Shown here: one piece after another, positions 51,201-61,487 of the stretch
How the letters are laid out: every line of letters starts with the position of its first letter
Numbering within the stretch: position 1 is the first letter of the stretch
Assembly (NCBI RefSeq): GCF_031020795.1
Contig: NZ_JAVHJP010000001.1
Coordinates: forward strand, 656,751 to 720,750
Origin: Hydrogenophaga pseudoflava
Lineage (GTDB): Bacteria > Pseudomonadota > Gammaproteobacteria > Burkholderiales > Burkholderiaceae_C
Reading direction: 5' to 3'
Length of the DNA: 64,000 bases
Notes under the pieces: model-generated
Told to the model about the DNA's origin: nothing
What the model saw: the letters and a program-made list of their open reading frames with translations, nothing else
Databases searched by the model: none
Made by a program: the position numbers and the translations under genes

Positions 51201-52161
51201 TGCGCCAGCTCACCAGGTTGTCCAGCGCCGTGCCCCAGAGCACGGCCTTTTTGCCACCGGCGTTCATGGCGATGTTGCCGCCCACGCAGGAGGCTTCGGC
51301 CGAGGTCGGGTCCACCGCGAACACATAGCCCGCTCGCTCGGCCGCATCGGCCACACGCTGCGTCACCACACCGGCCTCGGTCCACACGGTGGCCACCGGC
51401 TGCTCGTGCCCGCCGATGCGGATGTGCTCCACCTCGGTCATGGCTTCGAGCTTTTCGGTGTTGATGACCACACTCTTCCAGGTCAGCGGGATCGCGCCAC
51501 CGGTGTAGCCGGTGCCACCCCCCCGCGGGATGATGGTCAGGCCGAGCTCCACGCAGCCCTTGACCAGGTGCGCCATCTCGGCCTCGGTATCGGGTGTGAG
51601 CACGACGAACGGGTATTCCACGCGCCAGTCGGTCGCATCGGTCACGTGCGACACGCGCGAGAGGCCGTCGAACTTGATGTTGTCTTTGGCCGTGAGCTTG
51701 CGCAGCACCTTGTTCGTGCGCTGGCGCAGCGCCGCCATTTCTTCAAACGACCGGGCAAACGACTCGACCGCCCCCTTGGCAGCTTCCAGCAACTGGCCCA
51801 CCGACTCGTCACGCACCCGGTCATCCTGCGGCGTGCGGCGCTTCTGCACCTCGCCCAGGCGGTGGTGCAGGGCATCCACCAGCGCCGCGCGGCGCTTGGG
51901 GTTGTCCAGCAGATCGTCCTGCAGGTAGGGATTGCGCTGCACGACCCAGATGTCGCCCAGCACCTCGTACAGCATGCGGGCGGAACGGCCGGTGCGCCGC
52001 TCGCCACGCAGTTCGTCCAGCAGCGTCCAGGCTGGGGAGCCCAACAACCGCATCACGATTTCACGATCCGAGAAAGACGTGTAGTTGTAGGGGATCTCGC
52101 GCAAACGGGGCGATTCGTCTGCGGCGGTTTCCAGAAGCGGAAGCGGCGTGGGGGCGTTCAT
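48271..52161 (-). CDS. Large FAD/Fe-S dehydrogenase (DUF3683; D-2-hydroxyacid type)
   Basis: A 1296-residue fusion. Order: DUF3683-type N-terminal domain (about 1-170); FAD-binding type-4 domain with [18 protein letters not shown] (about 205-225); FAD-oxidase C-terminal region with [17 protein letters not shown] and [13 protein letters not shown] (to about 760); two [4Fe-4S] motifs [11 protein letters not shown] and [11 protein letters not shown] (about 820-890); and two cysteine-rich CCG domains ([37 protein letters not shown]). The fusion combines what are usually separate subunits of D-lactate or glycolate dehydrogenases. The substrate is unknown, though a D-2-hydroxyacid such as D-lactate is likely. 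It begins at the ATG at 52161 and is divergent from ugpB. Confidence 0.9.
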   Translation of the reverse strand: MNAPTPLPLLETAADESPRLREIPYNYTSFSDREIVMRLLGSPAWTLLDELRGERRTGRSARMLYEVLGDIWVVQRNPYLQDDLLDNPKRRAALVDALHHRLGEVQKRRTPQDDRVRDESVGQLLEAAKGAVESFARSFEEMAALRQRTNKVLRKLTAKDNIKFDGLSRVSHVTDATDWRVEYPFVVLTPDTEAEMAHLVKGCVELGLTIIPRGGGTGYTGGAIPLTWKSVVINTEKLEAMTEVEHIRIGGHEQPVATVWTEAGVVTQRVADAAERAGYVFAVDPTSAEASCVGGNIAMNAGGKKAVLWGTALDNLVSWRMVTPQAEWLEVTRLDHNLGKIHDAEVASFELKYFAADGKTPLRTEQLVIPGKTFRKEGLGKDVTDKFLSGLPGIQKEGCDGLITSGRWVVHRMPEHTRTVCLEFFGNPKDGVPSIVEIKDFMFAEQKRSGTLLAGLEHLDDRYLKAVGYATKSKRGTLPKMVLIGDIVGDNADAVARATSEVIRLANGRSGEGFIAISAEARKKFWLDRKRTAAISKHTNAFKINEDVVIPLPRMGEYTLGIERINIELSLRNKLKLCEALEAFFARGNLPLGKTDDANEIPSAELLEDRVQQALALVREVRALWAGWLRDVETLFPQLQDHSLRASWKTQIRAPLQQIFTGAAFGPILAECNAIHKRVLKGRVWVALHMHAGDGNVHTNIPVNSDDYEMLQTAHEAVARIMVLARSLDGVISGEHGIGITKLEFLTDDELNPFAEYKAKVDPEGRFNKGKLLRGAAHQALMAQDASVRQSDLANAYTPSFGLMGHESLIMQQSDIGAIADSVKDCLRCGKCKPVCATHVPRANLLYSPRNKILATSLLIEAFLYEEQTRRGISIKHWEEFEDVADHCTVCHKCLSPCPVKIDFGDVSMNMRNLLRKMGQKSFRPGNAAAMFFLNATNPETIKFMRSAMVDVGFKAQRLANNLLKPAARAQTSAPPATLGTAPVKEQVIHFINKKMPGGLPKKTARALLDIEDKDYVPIIRNPQVTTAETEAVFYFPGCGSERLFSQVGLATQAMLWHAGVQTVLPPGYLCCGYPQRGSGQYDKAEKMITDNRVLFHRVANTLNYLDIKTVVVSCGTCYDQLAGYEFEKIFPGCRIIDIHEYLLEKGITLPAGQGGYLYHDPCHSPMKLQDPMKTVKALVGDGVVKSERCCGESGTLGVSRPDISTQIRFRKEEEIRKGEAALRAAGTVGEKANIKMLTSCPSCLQGLSRYTDDLQNGLLEADYIVVEMARQILGENWLPAYVEKANQGGIERVLV

Positions 52162-52351
52162 GAGGGAAATGGGCCAGCAAACGGAGCTGAACCAAGGATG
52201 GTACCGCAGCGCAACATGCGCGACACCGACTCATGGAAAGCCCCTGTTGTCACCCTTCGGAAAGACAGCTGCAATGGGTTCGTCACATCCGTTGCCTAGG
52301 CTGGCTTGTTTTGTGTCATCACAGCCATCCCCCCACTGAAGGAGATCCACC

Positions 52352-53677
52352 ATGCCCATGCGCCAACACCTCTCGACACTCGCCGCCGCCCTGTGTGTGC
52401 TCGGCTTCAGCAGCAACGCCCAGGCGCAGACCGAGATCCAGTGGTGGCATTCGATGGGCGGCGCGTTGGGCGAGTGGGTCAACGACCTGGCCAAGGACTT
52501 CAACGCCAGCCAGACCCAGTACAAGGTGGTCCCCACTTTCAAGGGCAGCTATGACGAGTCCATGACTGCCGCCATCGCCGCCTTCCGTTCCGGCAATGCT
52601 CCGCACATCCTCCAGGTGTTCGAGGTCGGCACCGCGACCATGATGGCCAGCAAGGGCGCCATCGTGCCGGTGGGCAAGGTCATGGGCGACGCAGGCGTGA
52701 AATTTGATCCGGCGGCCTATGTCCCCGCGGTGGCGGGCTACTACACGGCGCCCAATGGACAGATGCTCAGCTTTCCGTTCAACAGCTCGACCCCGGTCTT
52801 CCACTACAACAAGGACGCCTTCAAGGCGGCCGGCCTGGATCCGGAGAATCCGCCCAAGACCTGGCCCGAGGTGGCCCTCGCCGCGGGCAAGCTCAAGGCC
52901 AGTGGCCACAAGTGCCCCTTCACCACCAGCTGGATCAGCTGGACCCAGCTGGAGAGCTTCTCGGCCTGGCACAACACCGAGTTCGCCACCAAGGGCAACG
53001 GCATGCGCGGCATCGACGCCCGCCTGACCTTCAACACCCCGCTGCACGTGCGCCACATCGAGAACCTGGCCAACATGGCCCGGACCGGCCTGTTCGTCTA
53101 CAAGGGCCGCGGGAACGCCGCCGATGCGGTGTTCGTCTCGGGCGAGTGCGCCATGATGACCGGCTCGTCGGCCCTGTACGGCAACATCAAGCGCAACAGC
53201 AAGTTCGCGGCCGGCATCGGTACCCTGCCCTACTACCCCGACGTGGCCGGCGCGCCGCAGAACACGGTGATCGGCGGGGCCAGTCTCTGGGTGATGTCGG
53301 GCAAGAAGGCGGAGGAGTACAAGGGCGTGGCCCAGTTCTTCGCCCACCTCTCCAAGCCCGAAGAGGCCGCCAAAAGCCACCAGCGCACCGGTTACCTGCC
53401 CGTCACCGTCGCCTCGTTCGAGCTGACCGACAAGAGCGGCTTCTACAAACAGAACCCGGGCACCGACGTGTCGGTGACCCAGATGATCCGCAAGACCACC
53501 GACAAGTCGCGCGGCATCCGCCTGGGCAACTTCGTTCAGATCCGCACCATCAACGACGAGGAACTGGAGCAGGTGTGGGCCGGCAAGAAGGGCGCCAAGG
53601 AGGCCCTCGACGCGGCCGTGACCCGCGGCAACGAGCAGCTGGAGCGCTTCCAGAAGGCCAATCAGGGCAAGATGTGA
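52352..53677 (+). CDS. ugpB: sn-Glycerol-3-phosphate ABC transporter, substrate-binding protein
   Basis: A 441-residue periplasmic binding protein with a signal peptide (core LAAALCVLGFSSNAQAQ, cleavage near residue 26). Typical UgpB features are TEIQWWHSMGGALGEWVNDLAKDF, PFNSSTPVFHYNKDAFKAAG, GECAMMTGSSALYG and IGGASLWVMSGK. It captures sn-glycerol-3-phosphate or glycerophosphodiesters for the UgpAE-UgpC transporter encoded downstream. AAGGAG precedes the ATG at 52352. The 190-base region upstream is shared with the divergent dehydrogenase and contains GTCA-rich stretches, but no convincing PhoB box was found. Confidence 0.95.
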   Translation: MPMRQHLSTLAAALCVLGFSSNAQAQTEIQWWHSMGGALGEWVNDLAKDFNASQTQYKVVPTFKGSYDESMTAAIAAFRSGNAPHILQVFEVGTATMMASKGAIVPVGKVMGDAGVKFDPAAYVPAVAGYYTAPNGQMLSFPFNSSTPVFHYNKDAFKAAGLDPENPPKTWPEVALAAGKLKASGHKCPFTTSWISWTQLESFSAWHNTEFATKGNGMRGIDARLTFNTPLHVRHIENLANMARTGLFVYKGRGNAADAVFVSGECAMMTGSSALYGNIKRNSKFAAGIGTLPYYPDVAGAPQNTVIGGASLWVMSGKKAEEYKGVAQFFAHLSKPEEAAKSHQRTGYLPVTVASFELTDKSGFYKQNPGTDVSVTQMIRKTTDKSRGIRLGNFVQIRTINDEELEQVWAGKKGAKEALDAAVTRGNEQLERFQKANQGKM

Positions 53678-53775
53678 GCGCCCGCAGGCCATCCGTCCCT
53701 GCCTGCATCCGTCCCTACTGAACGCACCACCCGCAGGACCGACTTGCGGGTGGGGTTGCCAACCTCCCGGCCCCC

Positions 53776-54657
53776 ATGGAAAAACGCGTCCGATTCCGAT
53801 CCTCCTGGCTGCCCTGGCTGCTCGTGGCGCCGCAGCTGGTCATCGTGCTGGTGTTCTTTTTCTGGCCGGCCGCCCAGGCGCTGTTCCAGAGCCTGCTCCA
53901 GCAGGACGCCTTTGGCACCTCGACCGAGTTCGTCGGCCTGCAGAACTTCCAGCGGCTCTGGGAAGACGACACCTACCTGGCCTCGTTCAAGATCACCGCG
54001 CTGTTCTCGGTGCTGGTCGCCGTGTGCGGACTGAGCATCGCGCTGCTGCTGGCGGTGATGGCGGACCGCGTGGTCCGGGGCGCCGGCGTCTACAAGACCC
54101 TGCTGATCTGGCCCTACGCGGTGGCGCCCGCCGTGGCGGGCGTGCTGTGGGTGTTCATGTTCGCATCGCCCATGGGCATCGTGGCCTACGCGCTGCAGTT
54201 CGTGGGCATCGAGTGGAACCACCTGCTCAAGAGCGAACACGCCATGGCCCTGATCGTGATGGCGGCGGTCTGGAAGCAGATCTCCTACAACTTCCTGTTC
54301 TTCCTGGCAGGCCTGCAGTCCATCCCCAAGTCGCTGATCGAGGCCGCGGCCATCGATGGCGCCTCGCCCGCCCGGCGCTTCTGGACCATCGTGTTCCCGC
54401 TGCTCTCGCCCACCACCTTCTTCCTGCTGGTGATCAACGTGGTGTATGCCTTCTTCGACACCTTCGCCATCGTCGACGCGGCCACGCAGGGCGGCCCCGG
54501 CAAGGACACCGCCATCCTGGTCTACAAGGTCTACTACGACGGCTTCAAGGCGCTGGACATGGGCGGCTCGGCGGCCCAGTCGGTGATCCTGATGGTCATC
54601 GTGATCGCGCTGACGGTGGTGCAGTTCCGCTATGTCGAGCGCAAGGTGCAGTATTGA
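53776..54657 (+). CDS. ugpA: Glycerol-3-phosphate ABC transporter permease UgpA
   Basis: A 293-residue inner-membrane permease with six hydrophobic helices (first at about residues 10-32). The EAA loop that contacts the ATPase is visible as [20 protein letters not shown] (about 193-212), and [20 protein letters not shown] is typical of UgpA. It starts 98 bases after ugpB and ends 9 bases before ugpE. The pair UgpA-UgpE forms the transmembrane channel of the importer. Confidence 0.95.
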   Translation: MEKRVRFRSSWLPWLLVAPQLVIVLVFFFWPAAQALFQSLLQQDAFGTSTEFVGLQNFQRLWEDDTYLASFKITALFSVLVAVCGLSIALLLAVMADRVVRGAGVYKTLLIWPYAVAPAVAGVLWVFMFASPMGIVAYALQFVGIEWNHLLKSEHAMALIVMAAVWKQISYNFLFFLAGLQSIPKSLIEAAAIDGASPARRFWTIVFPLLSPTTFFLLVINVVYAFFDTFAIVDAATQGGPGKDTAILVYKVYYDGFKALDMGGSAAQSVILMVIVIALTVVQFRYVERKVQY

Positions 54658-54666
54658 GGCACGCCC

Positions 54667-55521
54667 ATGATTGAACGCCGCCCCGTCCTCGACTTCGTGG
54701 CCCATGCCGTGCTCATCCTCGGCGTGGCCATCGTGGCCTTCCCGGTCTACCTCACGCTGGTGGGGTCCACCCAGACCGCTGAGCAGATCGCCCAGAGTCG
54801 TCCGATGTCGCTCGTGCCGGGCTCGCACTTTCTGGAAACCTACCGCCTGGCCCTCTTCGGCGGCAAGACCAGCCTGGGCAGCACCTTTGCCGCCGGCGGT
54901 CCGATGATGCTGGTGAGCCTGGTCAGCGCACTGGTGATTGCCATCGGCAAGATCGCGATTTCGCTGCTCTCGGCCTTTGCCATCGTGTACTTCCGGTTTC
55001 CGCTGCGCAACCTGGTGTTCTGGATGATCTTCGTGACCCTGATGCTGCCGGTGGAGGTGCGCATCGGCCCCACCTACGAGGTGGTGGCCAGCCTGGGCAT
55101 GCTCAACACCTACGCCGGCCTCACCGTGCCGCTGATCGCCTCGGCCACGGCCACCTTCCTGTTCCGCCAGTTCTTCCTCACCGTGCCGGACGAGCTGGTG
55201 GAGGCGGCGCGCGTGGACGGTGCCGGGCCGATGCGCTTCTTCAAGGACATCCTGCTGCCCATGTCCGCCACGTCCATTGCGGCGCTGTTCGTGATCCAGT
55301 TCATCTATGGCTGGAACCAGTACCTCTGGCCTCTGCTGGTGACCACCGACGAGAGCATGTACCCGGTGGTGCTGGGCATCAAGCGCCTGATCTCCGGCGA
55401 GGCCTACACCGAATGGAACGTGGTCATGGCCACCGCCATGCTGGCGATGATCCCGCCGGCGCTGGTCGTGATCCTCATGCAGAAGTGGTTCGTCAAGGGC
55501 CTGGTCGACACCGAAAAATAA
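54667..55521 (+). CDS. ugpE: Glycerol-3-phosphate ABC transporter permease UgpE
   Basis: A 284-residue permease with about six membrane helices; the EAA motif is [20 protein letters not shown] (about 176-195). The family segment [20 protein letters not shown] and the C-terminal [18 protein letters not shown] are typical of UgpE/MalG-type proteins. It ends nine bases before ugpC. No frameshift or missing motif was noticed. Confidence 0.95.
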   Translation: MIERRPVLDFVAHAVLILGVAIVAFPVYLTLVGSTQTAEQIAQSRPMSLVPGSHFLETYRLALFGGKTSLGSTFAAGGPMMLVSLVSALVIAIGKIAISLLSAFAIVYFRFPLRNLVFWMIFVTLMLPVEVRIGPTYEVVASLGMLNTYAGLTVPLIASATATFLFRQFFLTVPDELVEAARVDGAGPMRFFKDILLPMSATSIAALFVIQFIYGWNQYLWPLLVTTDESMYPVVLGIKRLISGEAYTEWNVVMATAMLAMIPPALVVILMQKWFVKGLVDTEK

Positions 55522-55529
55522 GCACCCTC

Positions 55530-56534
55530 ATGGCCTCTCTCTCCTTCCGAAACGTCGTCAAGCAATACCACCAGGGCAAGCAGTCGCTGCAGGTGATTCA
55601 TGGCGTCAATGCCGAGATTGCGGACGGCGAGTTCATCGTCATCGTCGGCCCCTCGGGCTGCGGCAAGTCCACGCTGCTGCGCATGGTCGCCGGGCTTGAA
55701 GAGGTCAGCGGTGGCGAGATCCGCATCGGCGAGCGCGTGGTCAACCAGCTCGAACCCGCCGACCGCGACATCGCCATGGTGTTCCAGAACTACGCGCTCT
55801 ACCCGCACATGAGCGTGTTCGAGAACATGGCCTACGGGCTGAAGATCAAGAAGCTGCCGGCCGCCGAGATCCGGCAGCGCGTGGACAAGGCCGCGGCGAT
55901 CCTGGAGCTGGGTCACCTGCTGGACCGCAAGCCGCGCCAGCTCTCGGGCGGACAGCGCCAGCGCGTCGCCATGGGCCGTGCCATCGTGCGCCAGCCCCAG
56001 GTGTTCCTGTTCGACGAACCGCTGTCCAACCTGGATGCCAAGCTGCGCGCCCAGACCCGGCTGGAGATCCAGAAGCTGCACCGCGAACTGGGCATCACCT
56101 CGCTCTTCGTCACCCACGACCAGGTCGAGGCGATGACGCTGGCCGAGCGCATGATCGTGATGAACGCCGGCCGCATGGAGCAGTTCGGCACGCCCGAAGA
56201 GGTCTACTCCCGCCCCGCCACCACCTTCGTCGCCAGCTTCATGGGATCGCCGCCGATGAACCTGCTGGAGAACGCGCCGGGCGGGCAGCCTGGCCGCACC
56301 CTGGGCATCCGCCCCGAGCACATCGATCTCGCGCCCGAGGGCTGGAGCCTGCGGGTCGAGACGGTGGAGATGCTCGGCGCCGAGCGCCTGATCCACACCC
56401 GCCTGGGCGACGAGGCGCTGATCATCCGCACCCACGAGGACCAGGGTGCACCCGAGGTCGGCAGCACCGTGGTGGCGCGCCCCCGCGAAGACAGGCTGCA
56501 CTGGTTCGACCGGGCGACAGGAGCACGCCTGTGA
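55530..56534 (+). CDS. ugpC: Glycerol-3-phosphate ABC transporter ATPase UgpC
   Basis: A 334-residue ABC ATPase. Walker [10 protein letters not shown] is at 40-48, the signature [14 protein letters not shown] at 138-151, Walker [16 protein letters not shown] at 159-173, and the switch histidine lies in [12 protein letters not shown]. The C-terminal regulatory domain (about 245-334) of MalK/UgpC-type ATPases is present ([15 protein letters not shown]). The ATG at 55530 is chosen over frame-open sequence further upstream because it starts the [13 protein letters not shown] segment expected for UgpC. The stop overlaps ugpQ by four bases (GTGA). Confidence 0.95.
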   Translation: MASLSFRNVVKQYHQGKQSLQVIHGVNAEIADGEFIVIVGPSGCGKSTLLRMVAGLEEVSGGEIRIGERVVNQLEPADRDIAMVFQNYALYPHMSVFENMAYGLKIKKLPAAEIRQRVDKAAAILELGHLLDRKPRQLSGGQRQRVAMGRAIVRQPQVFLFDEPLSNLDAKLRAQTRLEIQKLHRELGITSLFVTHDQVEAMTLAERMIVMNAGRMEQFGTPEEVYSRPATTFVASFMGSPPMNLLENAPGGQPGRTLGIRPEHIDLAPEGWSLRVETVEMLGAERLIHTRLGDEALIIRTHEDQGAPEVGSTVVARPREDRLHWFDRATGARL

Positions 56535-57277
56535 ATCACTCCCCCACCCCCTGGCCCTACCCGCGCTGGATCGCCCACCGGGGCGCCGGCCAGTTGGCCC
56601 CGGAAAACACCCTGGCCGCGTTCCGTCTGGGCGCGCAGCACGGCTACCGCATGGCCGAGTGCGACGCCAAGCTCAGCGCCGACGGCGTGGTGTTCCTGCT
56701 GCACGACGACACGCTGGACCGAACCACCGACGGCCAGGGCCTCGCCGGTGACCACGCATGGGCCGAACTGAGCCTGCGCGACGCCGGCAGCTGGCACTCG
56801 CGCCAGTACGCGGGCGAGCGCCTGCCCACGCTGGAGGGTGTGGCGCGCTTCTGCCGTGCCAACGCCTGCCTGCTCAACATCGAAATCAAGCCCACACCCG
56901 GTCTGGAAGAAGAGACCGGGCGGGTGGTGGCGCGGGAGGCGGCGCGACTCTGGGAGGGCGCCCCGGTCCCGCCGCTGCTGACCTCGTTCCAGCCGGAGGC
57001 GCTGGCCGGCGCCCAGGCCGCCGTGGCGCCGCTTCCCCGTGGCTTGCTGCTGGAGACGCTGTGGGACGGCTGGCTGGACGTGGCCCGGCAGCTCGGCTGC
57101 GTGGCCGTGGTCTGCGACCAGGTGCTCTGGGATGTGGAGGTGATGGCCGCGGTGCACGGCAGCGGCATGCGTGCCCTGGCCTACACCGTCAACGAACCGG
57201 TCTCGGCCGAGCGTCTCTGGGCGCTGGGCATCGACGGCCTGATCACCGACCGGGTCGACCTGTTCGCGCCCGACTGA
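56531..57277 (+). CDS. ugpQ: Glycerophosphodiester phosphodiesterase
   Basis: A 248-residue cytoplasmic GDPD enzyme that hydrolyses glycerophosphodiesters to glycerol-3-phosphate plus alcohol. The motifs are [22 protein letters not shown] (with HRGA), [26 protein letters not shown] around residues 42-67 (HD pair), [10 protein letters not shown] and the terminal [21 protein letters not shown]. It starts at the GTG at 56531, which overlaps the ugpC stop, so translation is coupled. It completes the ugpBAECQ operon: import plus breakdown of phosphodiesters as carbon or phosphate source. Confidence 0.95.
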   Translation: MNHSPTPWPYPRWIAHRGAGQLAPENTLAAFRLGAQHGYRMAECDAKLSADGVVFLLHDDTLDRTTDGQGLAGDHAWAELSLRDAGSWHSRQYAGERLPTLEGVARFCRANACLLNIEIKPTPGLEEETGRVVAREAARLWEGAPVPPLLTSFQPEALAGAQAAVAPLPRGLLLETLWDGWLDVARQLGCVAVVCDQVLWDVEVMAAVHGSGMRALAYTVNEPVSAERLWALGIDGLITDRVDLFAPD

Positions 57278-57292
57278 CCTTCTGCGGCCCGG

Positions 57293-57562
57293 TCAGCGCT
57301 GGCGCAACCACCAGCCCAGCGAACCCTGGGCCAGCACGAGTGCGGCATAGGTCAGCATCTTGCCGTCGCGGCCGAACACGATCAGGCCCGCCAGCAGCAC
57401 ACCCACACCGAGGGCGCACAGCGCCACCAGTTCCCGGCGCGCACCCCAGCGCCCTGCGCGCGCCTTGGGCCAGATCCGCGGCAGGCCCCACAGCATGACC
57501 GCCAGCCCGACGGCCGGGGCAGCGAAGTTGGCAAGGTGAGTGATCAGGGCCAGAAATGACAT
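57293..57562 (-). CDS. Small membrane protein of unknown function
   Basis: An 89-residue protein with three hydrophobic stretches (about residues 4-27, 43-63 and 68-84) separated by basic loops (RIWPKARAGRWGARREL). It resembles other short uncharacterised Burkholderiales membrane proteins; no motif identifies it. Its ATG is 48 bases from the divergent hemA start, and its stop is 16 bases from the convergent ugpQ stop, so it is tightly fitted between two real genes. Confidence 0.7.
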   Translation of the reverse strand: MSFLALITHLANFAAPAVGLAVMLWGLPRIWPKARAGRWGARRELVALCALGVGVLLAGLIVFGRDGKMLTYAALVLAQGSLGWWLRQR

Positions 57563-57596
57563 GAATATGAAGGCGTCCGTCCGCGGCGGCGAATTT

Positions 57597-57602
57597 TATA
57601 AT
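57597..57602 (+). promoter_or_regulatory. Consensus -10 element (TATAAT) directly before hemA
   Basis: A perfect TATAAT ends seven bases before the hemA ATG at 57610, which puts the expected transcription start at or next to the start codon. No clear -35 box is seen and no Shine-Dalgarno sequence lies in between. Confidence 0.6.
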
Positions 57603-57609
57603 CGCGGCC

Positions 57610-58884
57610 ATGTCTGTCTGGGCGCTCGGCATCAACCACCACACGGCTCCGCTTGATCTGCGGGGCCGTTTCGCGTTCGCGCTCGACCAGATCCAGCCCA
57701 CGCTGCACGGCTACCGCAGCAGTCTGGCCCGCCAGCCCGAGGCCACCCTGCTGTCCACCTGCAACCGCACGGAGCTGTACGCCGCGGGCGAACAGTCGGC
57801 CGTGGAACCCACGCTGGAGTGGCTGGCCCAGACCGGCGGCGTCAGCACCCATGTGCTCAAGGACCACGCCTACATCCTGCGCGAAGGCGAGGCCGCGCGC
57901 CACGCCTTCCGTGTCGCCAGCGGGCTCGACAGCATGGTGCTGGGGGAGGCCCAGATCCTGGGCCAGATGAAGGACGCGGTGCGCGCCGCCGACGAGGCCG
58001 GCGCCCTGGGCACCACACTGCACCAGCTGTTCCAGCGCTCCTTCGCCGTGGCCAAGCAGGTGCGCACCTCGACCGAAATCGGCGCCCATTCGATCAGCAT
58101 GACCGCCGCCGCCGTGCGCCTGGCCAGCCAGCTGTTCGAAGACCTCAAGGACATCAAGGTGCTGTTCGTCGGCGCTGGCGAGATGATCGAACTGGCGGCC
58201 ACTCACTTCGCGGCCAAGACGCCCAAGAGCATGGCGATCGCCAACCGCACGCTGGAACGCGGCGAGGCCCTGGCCGGCCGCTTCGGCGCCCAGGTCCTGC
58301 GCCTGGCCGACATCCCCGAGCGCCTGCACGAGTTCGACGCCGTGGTCAGCTGCACCGCCAGCACCCTGCCGATCATCGGCCTGGGCGCGGTGGAACGCGC
58401 GCTCAAGAAGCGCAAGCACCGCCCCATGTTCATGGTCGACCTGGCCGTGCCGCGCGACATCGAGATCGAGGTCAAAGGCCTGTCCGACGTCTACCTCTAC
58501 ACGGTGGACGACCTGGCCAGCGTGGTGCAGACCGGCAAGGAAAACCGCCAGGCCGCCGTCGCACAGGCCGAAGCCATCATCGACGCAGGCGTGCTCAGCT
58601 TCATGCACTGGCTGGACCAGCGCGATCCGGCCAAGGGCGGCGTGGTGCCTCTGATCCAGCAGATCAATGCCCAGGCCGACGCCTGGCGCGCCGCCGAACT
58701 GGCACGCGCCAAGAAGCTGCTGGCCCGGGGCGAGCCGGTCGAGGCCGTGCTGGAGGCCCTCTCCAAAGGTCTGACGCAGAAGATGTTGCACGGCACCCTG
58801 GCCGAGCTGCACGCGGGCGACGCCGAGACCCGCGCCGCCACGGCGCAGACCGTCTCGCGCCTGTTCCTGCGCGAGAAGTCCTAG
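57610..58884 (+). CDS. hemA: Glutamyl-tRNA reductase
   Basis: A 424-residue enzyme reducing glutamyl-tRNA to glutamate-1-semialdehyde, the first committed step of tetrapyrrole synthesis by the C5 route. The catalytic cysteine is C51 in [12 protein letters not shown]; the N terminus [20 protein letters not shown], the segment [16 protein letters not shown], the NADPH-binding [12 protein letters not shown] and [15 protein letters not shown], and the C-terminal dimerisation helices are all typical. The start is fixed by homology, leaving no room for a ribosome-binding site after the TATAAT element. prfA and prmC follow on the same strand, the usual gene order. Confidence 0.97.
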   Translation: MSVWALGINHHTAPLDLRGRFAFALDQIQPTLHGYRSSLARQPEATLLSTCNRTELYAAGEQSAVEPTLEWLAQTGGVSTHVLKDHAYILREGEAARHAFRVASGLDSMVLGEAQILGQMKDAVRAADEAGALGTTLHQLFQRSFAVAKQVRTSTEIGAHSISMTAAAVRLASQLFEDLKDIKVLFVGAGEMIELAATHFAAKTPKSMAIANRTLERGEALAGRFGAQVLRLADIPERLHEFDAVVSCTASTLPIIGLGAVERALKKRKHRPMFMVDLAVPRDIEIEVKGLSDVYLYTVDDLASVVQTGKENRQAAVAQAEAIIDAGVLSFMHWLDQRDPAKGGVVPLIQQINAQADAWRAAELARAKKLLARGEPVEAVLEALSKGLTQKMLHGTLAELHAGDAETRAATAQTVSRLFLREKS

Positions 58885-58974
58885 CGGCGCCGACCGCGCA
58901 CCGGCCGGTGCGCCCCGGGCACGGTCCGTCGGCCCCGTGCATGCCCTCCCGCCGTCGCCTTTTTCCGCTTCCGC

Positions 58975-60072
58975 ATGAAACCCTTCGTCCGCGACACCCT
59001 GCTGCGCCAGAAAGCCCGCCTGCACGAGCTGGACGCCCTGCTCTCCGCCCCCGACGTGGTGAACGACCTGGAGCGCTTCCGCACCCTCAGCCGCGAGCAC
59101 GCCGACGCCTCGGTGATCGTCGAGGCCTTCAACCGCCACCAGCAGCGCGAGGCCGATCTGACCGCCGCCCAGGAGATGCTGGCCGACCCCGACATGGCCG
59201 AGATGGCACAGGAGGAAATCGACGCCGCCCGAGCCGACCTCGAACGGCTGGACGCCGAGTTGCAGCACCTGCTCCTGCCCAAGGACCCGGACGACGAACG
59301 CCCGGCCTTCGTCGAAATCCGCGCCGGCACCGGCGGTGACGAGTCGGCCCTGTTCGCGGGCGATCTGGCGCGCATGTACACCCGCTACGCCGACAGCCAG
59401 GGCTGGACCACCGAGATCGTGAGCGAGTCGCCCAGCGAACTCGGCGGCTACAAGGAGGTGGTGTTGCGCATCGCCGGCCGCGGCCCGGGGACGAACGTCT
59501 ACGGCCAACTGCGCTTCGAATCGGGCGGCCACCGCGTGCAGCGCGTACCCGCCACCGAAACGCAGGGCCGCATCCACACCAGCGCCGCCACCGTGGCCGT
59601 GATGCCCGAGCCCGACGAGACCGAGGCCGTCAAGCTCAACCCGGCCGACCTGCGCATCGACACCTTCCGCGCCAGCGGCGCCGGTGGCCAGCACATCAAC
59701 AAGACCGACTCGGCCGTGCGCGTGGTGCACCTGCCCACCGGCATCGTGGCCGAGTGCCAGGACGGCCGCAGCCAGCACAGCAACAAGGCCAAGGCGCTGC
59801 AGGTGCTGCAGGCGCGCATCCAGGAAAAGGAGCGCAGCGAACGTGCCGCCAAGGAAGCCGCCACCCGCAAGGGCCTGGTGGGCAGCGGCGACCGCAGCGA
59901 CCGCATCCGCACCTACAACTTCCCGCAGGGCCGCCTGACCGACCATCGCATCAACCTCACGCTCTACAAGCTGCTGCAGGTGATGGAGGGCGACCTGGGC
60001 GACGTGGTCCACGCGCTGCAGGTGGCGCGCGGGGCGGAGCTGCTGGCCGACCTGGAGCAGCAGAACAGCTGA
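58975..60072 (+). CDS. prfA: Peptide chain release factor 1
   Basis: A 365-residue class I release factor recognising UAA and UAG. The GGQ motif is at 237-239 ([18 protein letters not shown]) and the anticodon-like tripeptide PAT is at 192-194 ([13 protein letters not shown]), the PxT form diagnostic for RF1. The domain-1 helices and the [20 protein letters not shown] segment are present. It starts 91 bases after hemA, and its stop overlaps the prmC ATG by one base (TGATG). Confidence 0.97.
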   Translation: MKPFVRDTLLRQKARLHELDALLSAPDVVNDLERFRTLSREHADASVIVEAFNRHQQREADLTAAQEMLADPDMAEMAQEEIDAARADLERLDAELQHLLLPKDPDDERPAFVEIRAGTGGDESALFAGDLARMYTRYADSQGWTTEIVSESPSELGGYKEVVLRIAGRGPGTNVYGQLRFESGGHRVQRVPATETQGRIHTSAATVAVMPEPDETEAVKLNPADLRIDTFRASGAGGQHINKTDSAVRVVHLPTGIVAECQDGRSQHSNKAKALQVLQARIQEKERSERAAKEAATRKGLVGSGDRSDRIRTYNFPQGRLTDHRINLTLYKLLQVMEGDLGDVVHALQVARGAELLADLEQQNS

Positions 60073-60911
60073 TGAGCACGCTGACCGATGCCCTGCGGCA
60101 AGCCGCGGCCGCCGGCCTGGACCGGTTGGACGCTCAGATGCTGCTGCTGCACGCACTGGGCCGCTCGCCGCACGGGCGCGCCTGGCTGATCGCGCACGAC
60201 AGCGACCCGCTGCCCGCCGAAGCCGCGGCCCGTTGGACCGGGCTGCTGCAACGGCGGCAACAGGGCGAGCCGGTGGCCTACCTGCTGGGCGAAAAAGAGT
60301 TTGCCGGCCTGACGCTGCGGGTGGATGCGCGCGTGCTGGTCCCGCGCCCGGACACCGAGGTGCTGGTGGAATGGGCCCTGGACGCCCTGCCCCCGCCCGG
60401 CGGCGGTGCGCCCCGCCTGCTGGACCTGGGCACCGGCAGCGGCGCCATCGCGCTCAGCGTCGCCAGCCGCCGCCCCGACGCACAGGTCACCGCCACCGAC
60501 GCCAGCGCCGATGCGCTCGCCGTCGCCCGGACCAATGCGCACACACTGAACCTGCCGGTGCGCTTCGCCCAGGGCGCCTGGCTGACCCCTGTTGCGGGCG
60601 AGCGCTTTCACGTCATCGCCAGCAACCCACCCTACATCGCAGAGGGGGACCCTCACCTCACCGCCCTCACCCACGAACCCATCAGCGCGCTGACCGCCGG
60701 CCCCGACGGGCTGGACGACATCCGCCAGATCGCCACGCAGGCGCCAGGCGCCCTGTGTCCTGGCGGCTGGCTGCTGCTGGAACACGGGCACGACCAAGCC
60801 GCCGCGGTGCGGGCACTGCTGGTGGCGCAGGGCTTTCAGGACGTCGGCAGCCGCACCGACCTGTCAGGCATTGAACGTTGCAGCGGCGGCCGCTGGCCTG
60901 GCGCGCGATAA
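60072..60911 (+). CDS. prmC: Release factor glutamine methyltransferase PrmC
   Basis: A 279-residue SAM-dependent enzyme that methylates the glutamine of the GGQ motif in RF1 and RF2. It has the N-terminal helical domain, SAM motif [16 protein letters not shown] (about 117-132), the catalytic NPPY in [13 protein letters not shown], and the C-terminal [16 protein letters not shown]. The start overlaps the prfA stop, giving translational coupling with its substrate. Length is normal for the family (about 277). Confidence 0.95.
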   Translation: MSTLTDALRQAAAAGLDRLDAQMLLLHALGRSPHGRAWLIAHDSDPLPAEAAARWTGLLQRRQQGEPVAYLLGEKEFAGLTLRVDARVLVPRPDTEVLVEWALDALPPPGGGAPRLLDLGTGSGAIALSVASRRPDAQVTATDASADALAVARTNAHTLNLPVRFAQGAWLTPVAGERFHVIASNPPYIAEGDPHLTALTHEPISALTAGPDGLDDIRQIATQAPGALCPGGWLLLEHGHDQAAAVRALLVAQGFQDVGSRTDLSGIERCSGGRWPGAR

Positions 60912-60968
60912 TTCAGCCATTGGCCGGAGCGTTCCGGACACCCTTCAACGAACCGACAGGACCCCCCC

Positions 60969-61292
60969 ATGAGCGACGTGCAGACCCAGATCGACCAACT
61001 GGTCAAATCCAACGACATCGTGCTGTTCATGAAGGGCAGCGCCAGCTTCCCCATGTGCGGTTTCTCGGGCCGCGCCATCCAGATCCTCAAGGCCTGCGGC
61101 GTGGACACCAAGGCGCTCAAGACCGTCAATGTGCTCGAAGACGACGGCATCCGCCAGGGCATCAAGGAATACAGCAACTGGCCCACCATCCCCCAGCTCT
61201 ACGTCAAGGGTGAGTTCATTGGCGGCTCGGACATCATGATGGAGATGTACGAGTCGGGCGAGCTGCAGAAGACCATCAGCGGCCAGGCCTGA
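60969..61292 (+). CDS. grxD: Monothiol glutaredoxin Grx4
   Basis: A 107-residue monothiol glutaredoxin with the active site C30-GFS in FMKGSASFPMCGFSGRAI and the conserved NWPTIPQLYVKGEFIGGSDI. It carries [2Fe-2S] clusters with glutathione and partners such as BolA proteins in iron-sulphur trafficking. A GATAAT hexamer at 60905-60910, at the end of prmC, may give it its own promoter. A strong terminator follows at 61317. Confidence 0.96.
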   Translation: MSDVQTQIDQLVKSNDIVLFMKGSASFPMCGFSGRAIQILKACGVDTKALKTVNVLEDDGIRQGIKEYSNWPTIPQLYVKGEFIGGSDIMMEMYESGELQKTISGQA

Positions 61293-61316
61293 GCATCGCC
61301 GCTCGCGCCCGCACAC

Positions 61317-61346
61317 AAGCCGCCTTCGGGCGGCTTTGTGCTTTCT
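61317..61346 (+). terminator. Rho-independent terminator after grxD
   Basis: AAGCCGCC (61317-61324), loop TTCG and GGCGGCTT (61329-61336) form an 8-bp perfect stem with a stable tetraloop, followed by a T-rich stretch. It ends the hemA-prfA-prmC-grxD group. Confidence 0.85.
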
Positions 61347-61487
61347 GGGATGCCTGACGGCGTGAGGCTTTGCATACTTTGGTCTCATCGCTCGGGAAGC
61401 CCCGGTTTTTCAGGGTTCTTCCTGCGTTACGGGTGGGCACGTCTTGTGCTTGAATGAACGCGTCGCTGAACCTTCAAGGAGAACCGA

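Noticed and set aside
47740-52299. 1500-codon plus-strand frame opposite ubiE, DUF971 and the large dehydrogenase
   Set aside because: It crosses several genes with strong motif support and has shadow composition; no domain is visible.
52162-52351. PhoB box upstream of ugpB
   Set aside because: GTCA-containing stretches such as TGTGTCAT and TTGTCACC occur, but two 7-bp CTGTCAT-like repeats with the right spacing could not be found, so it is not listed as a site.
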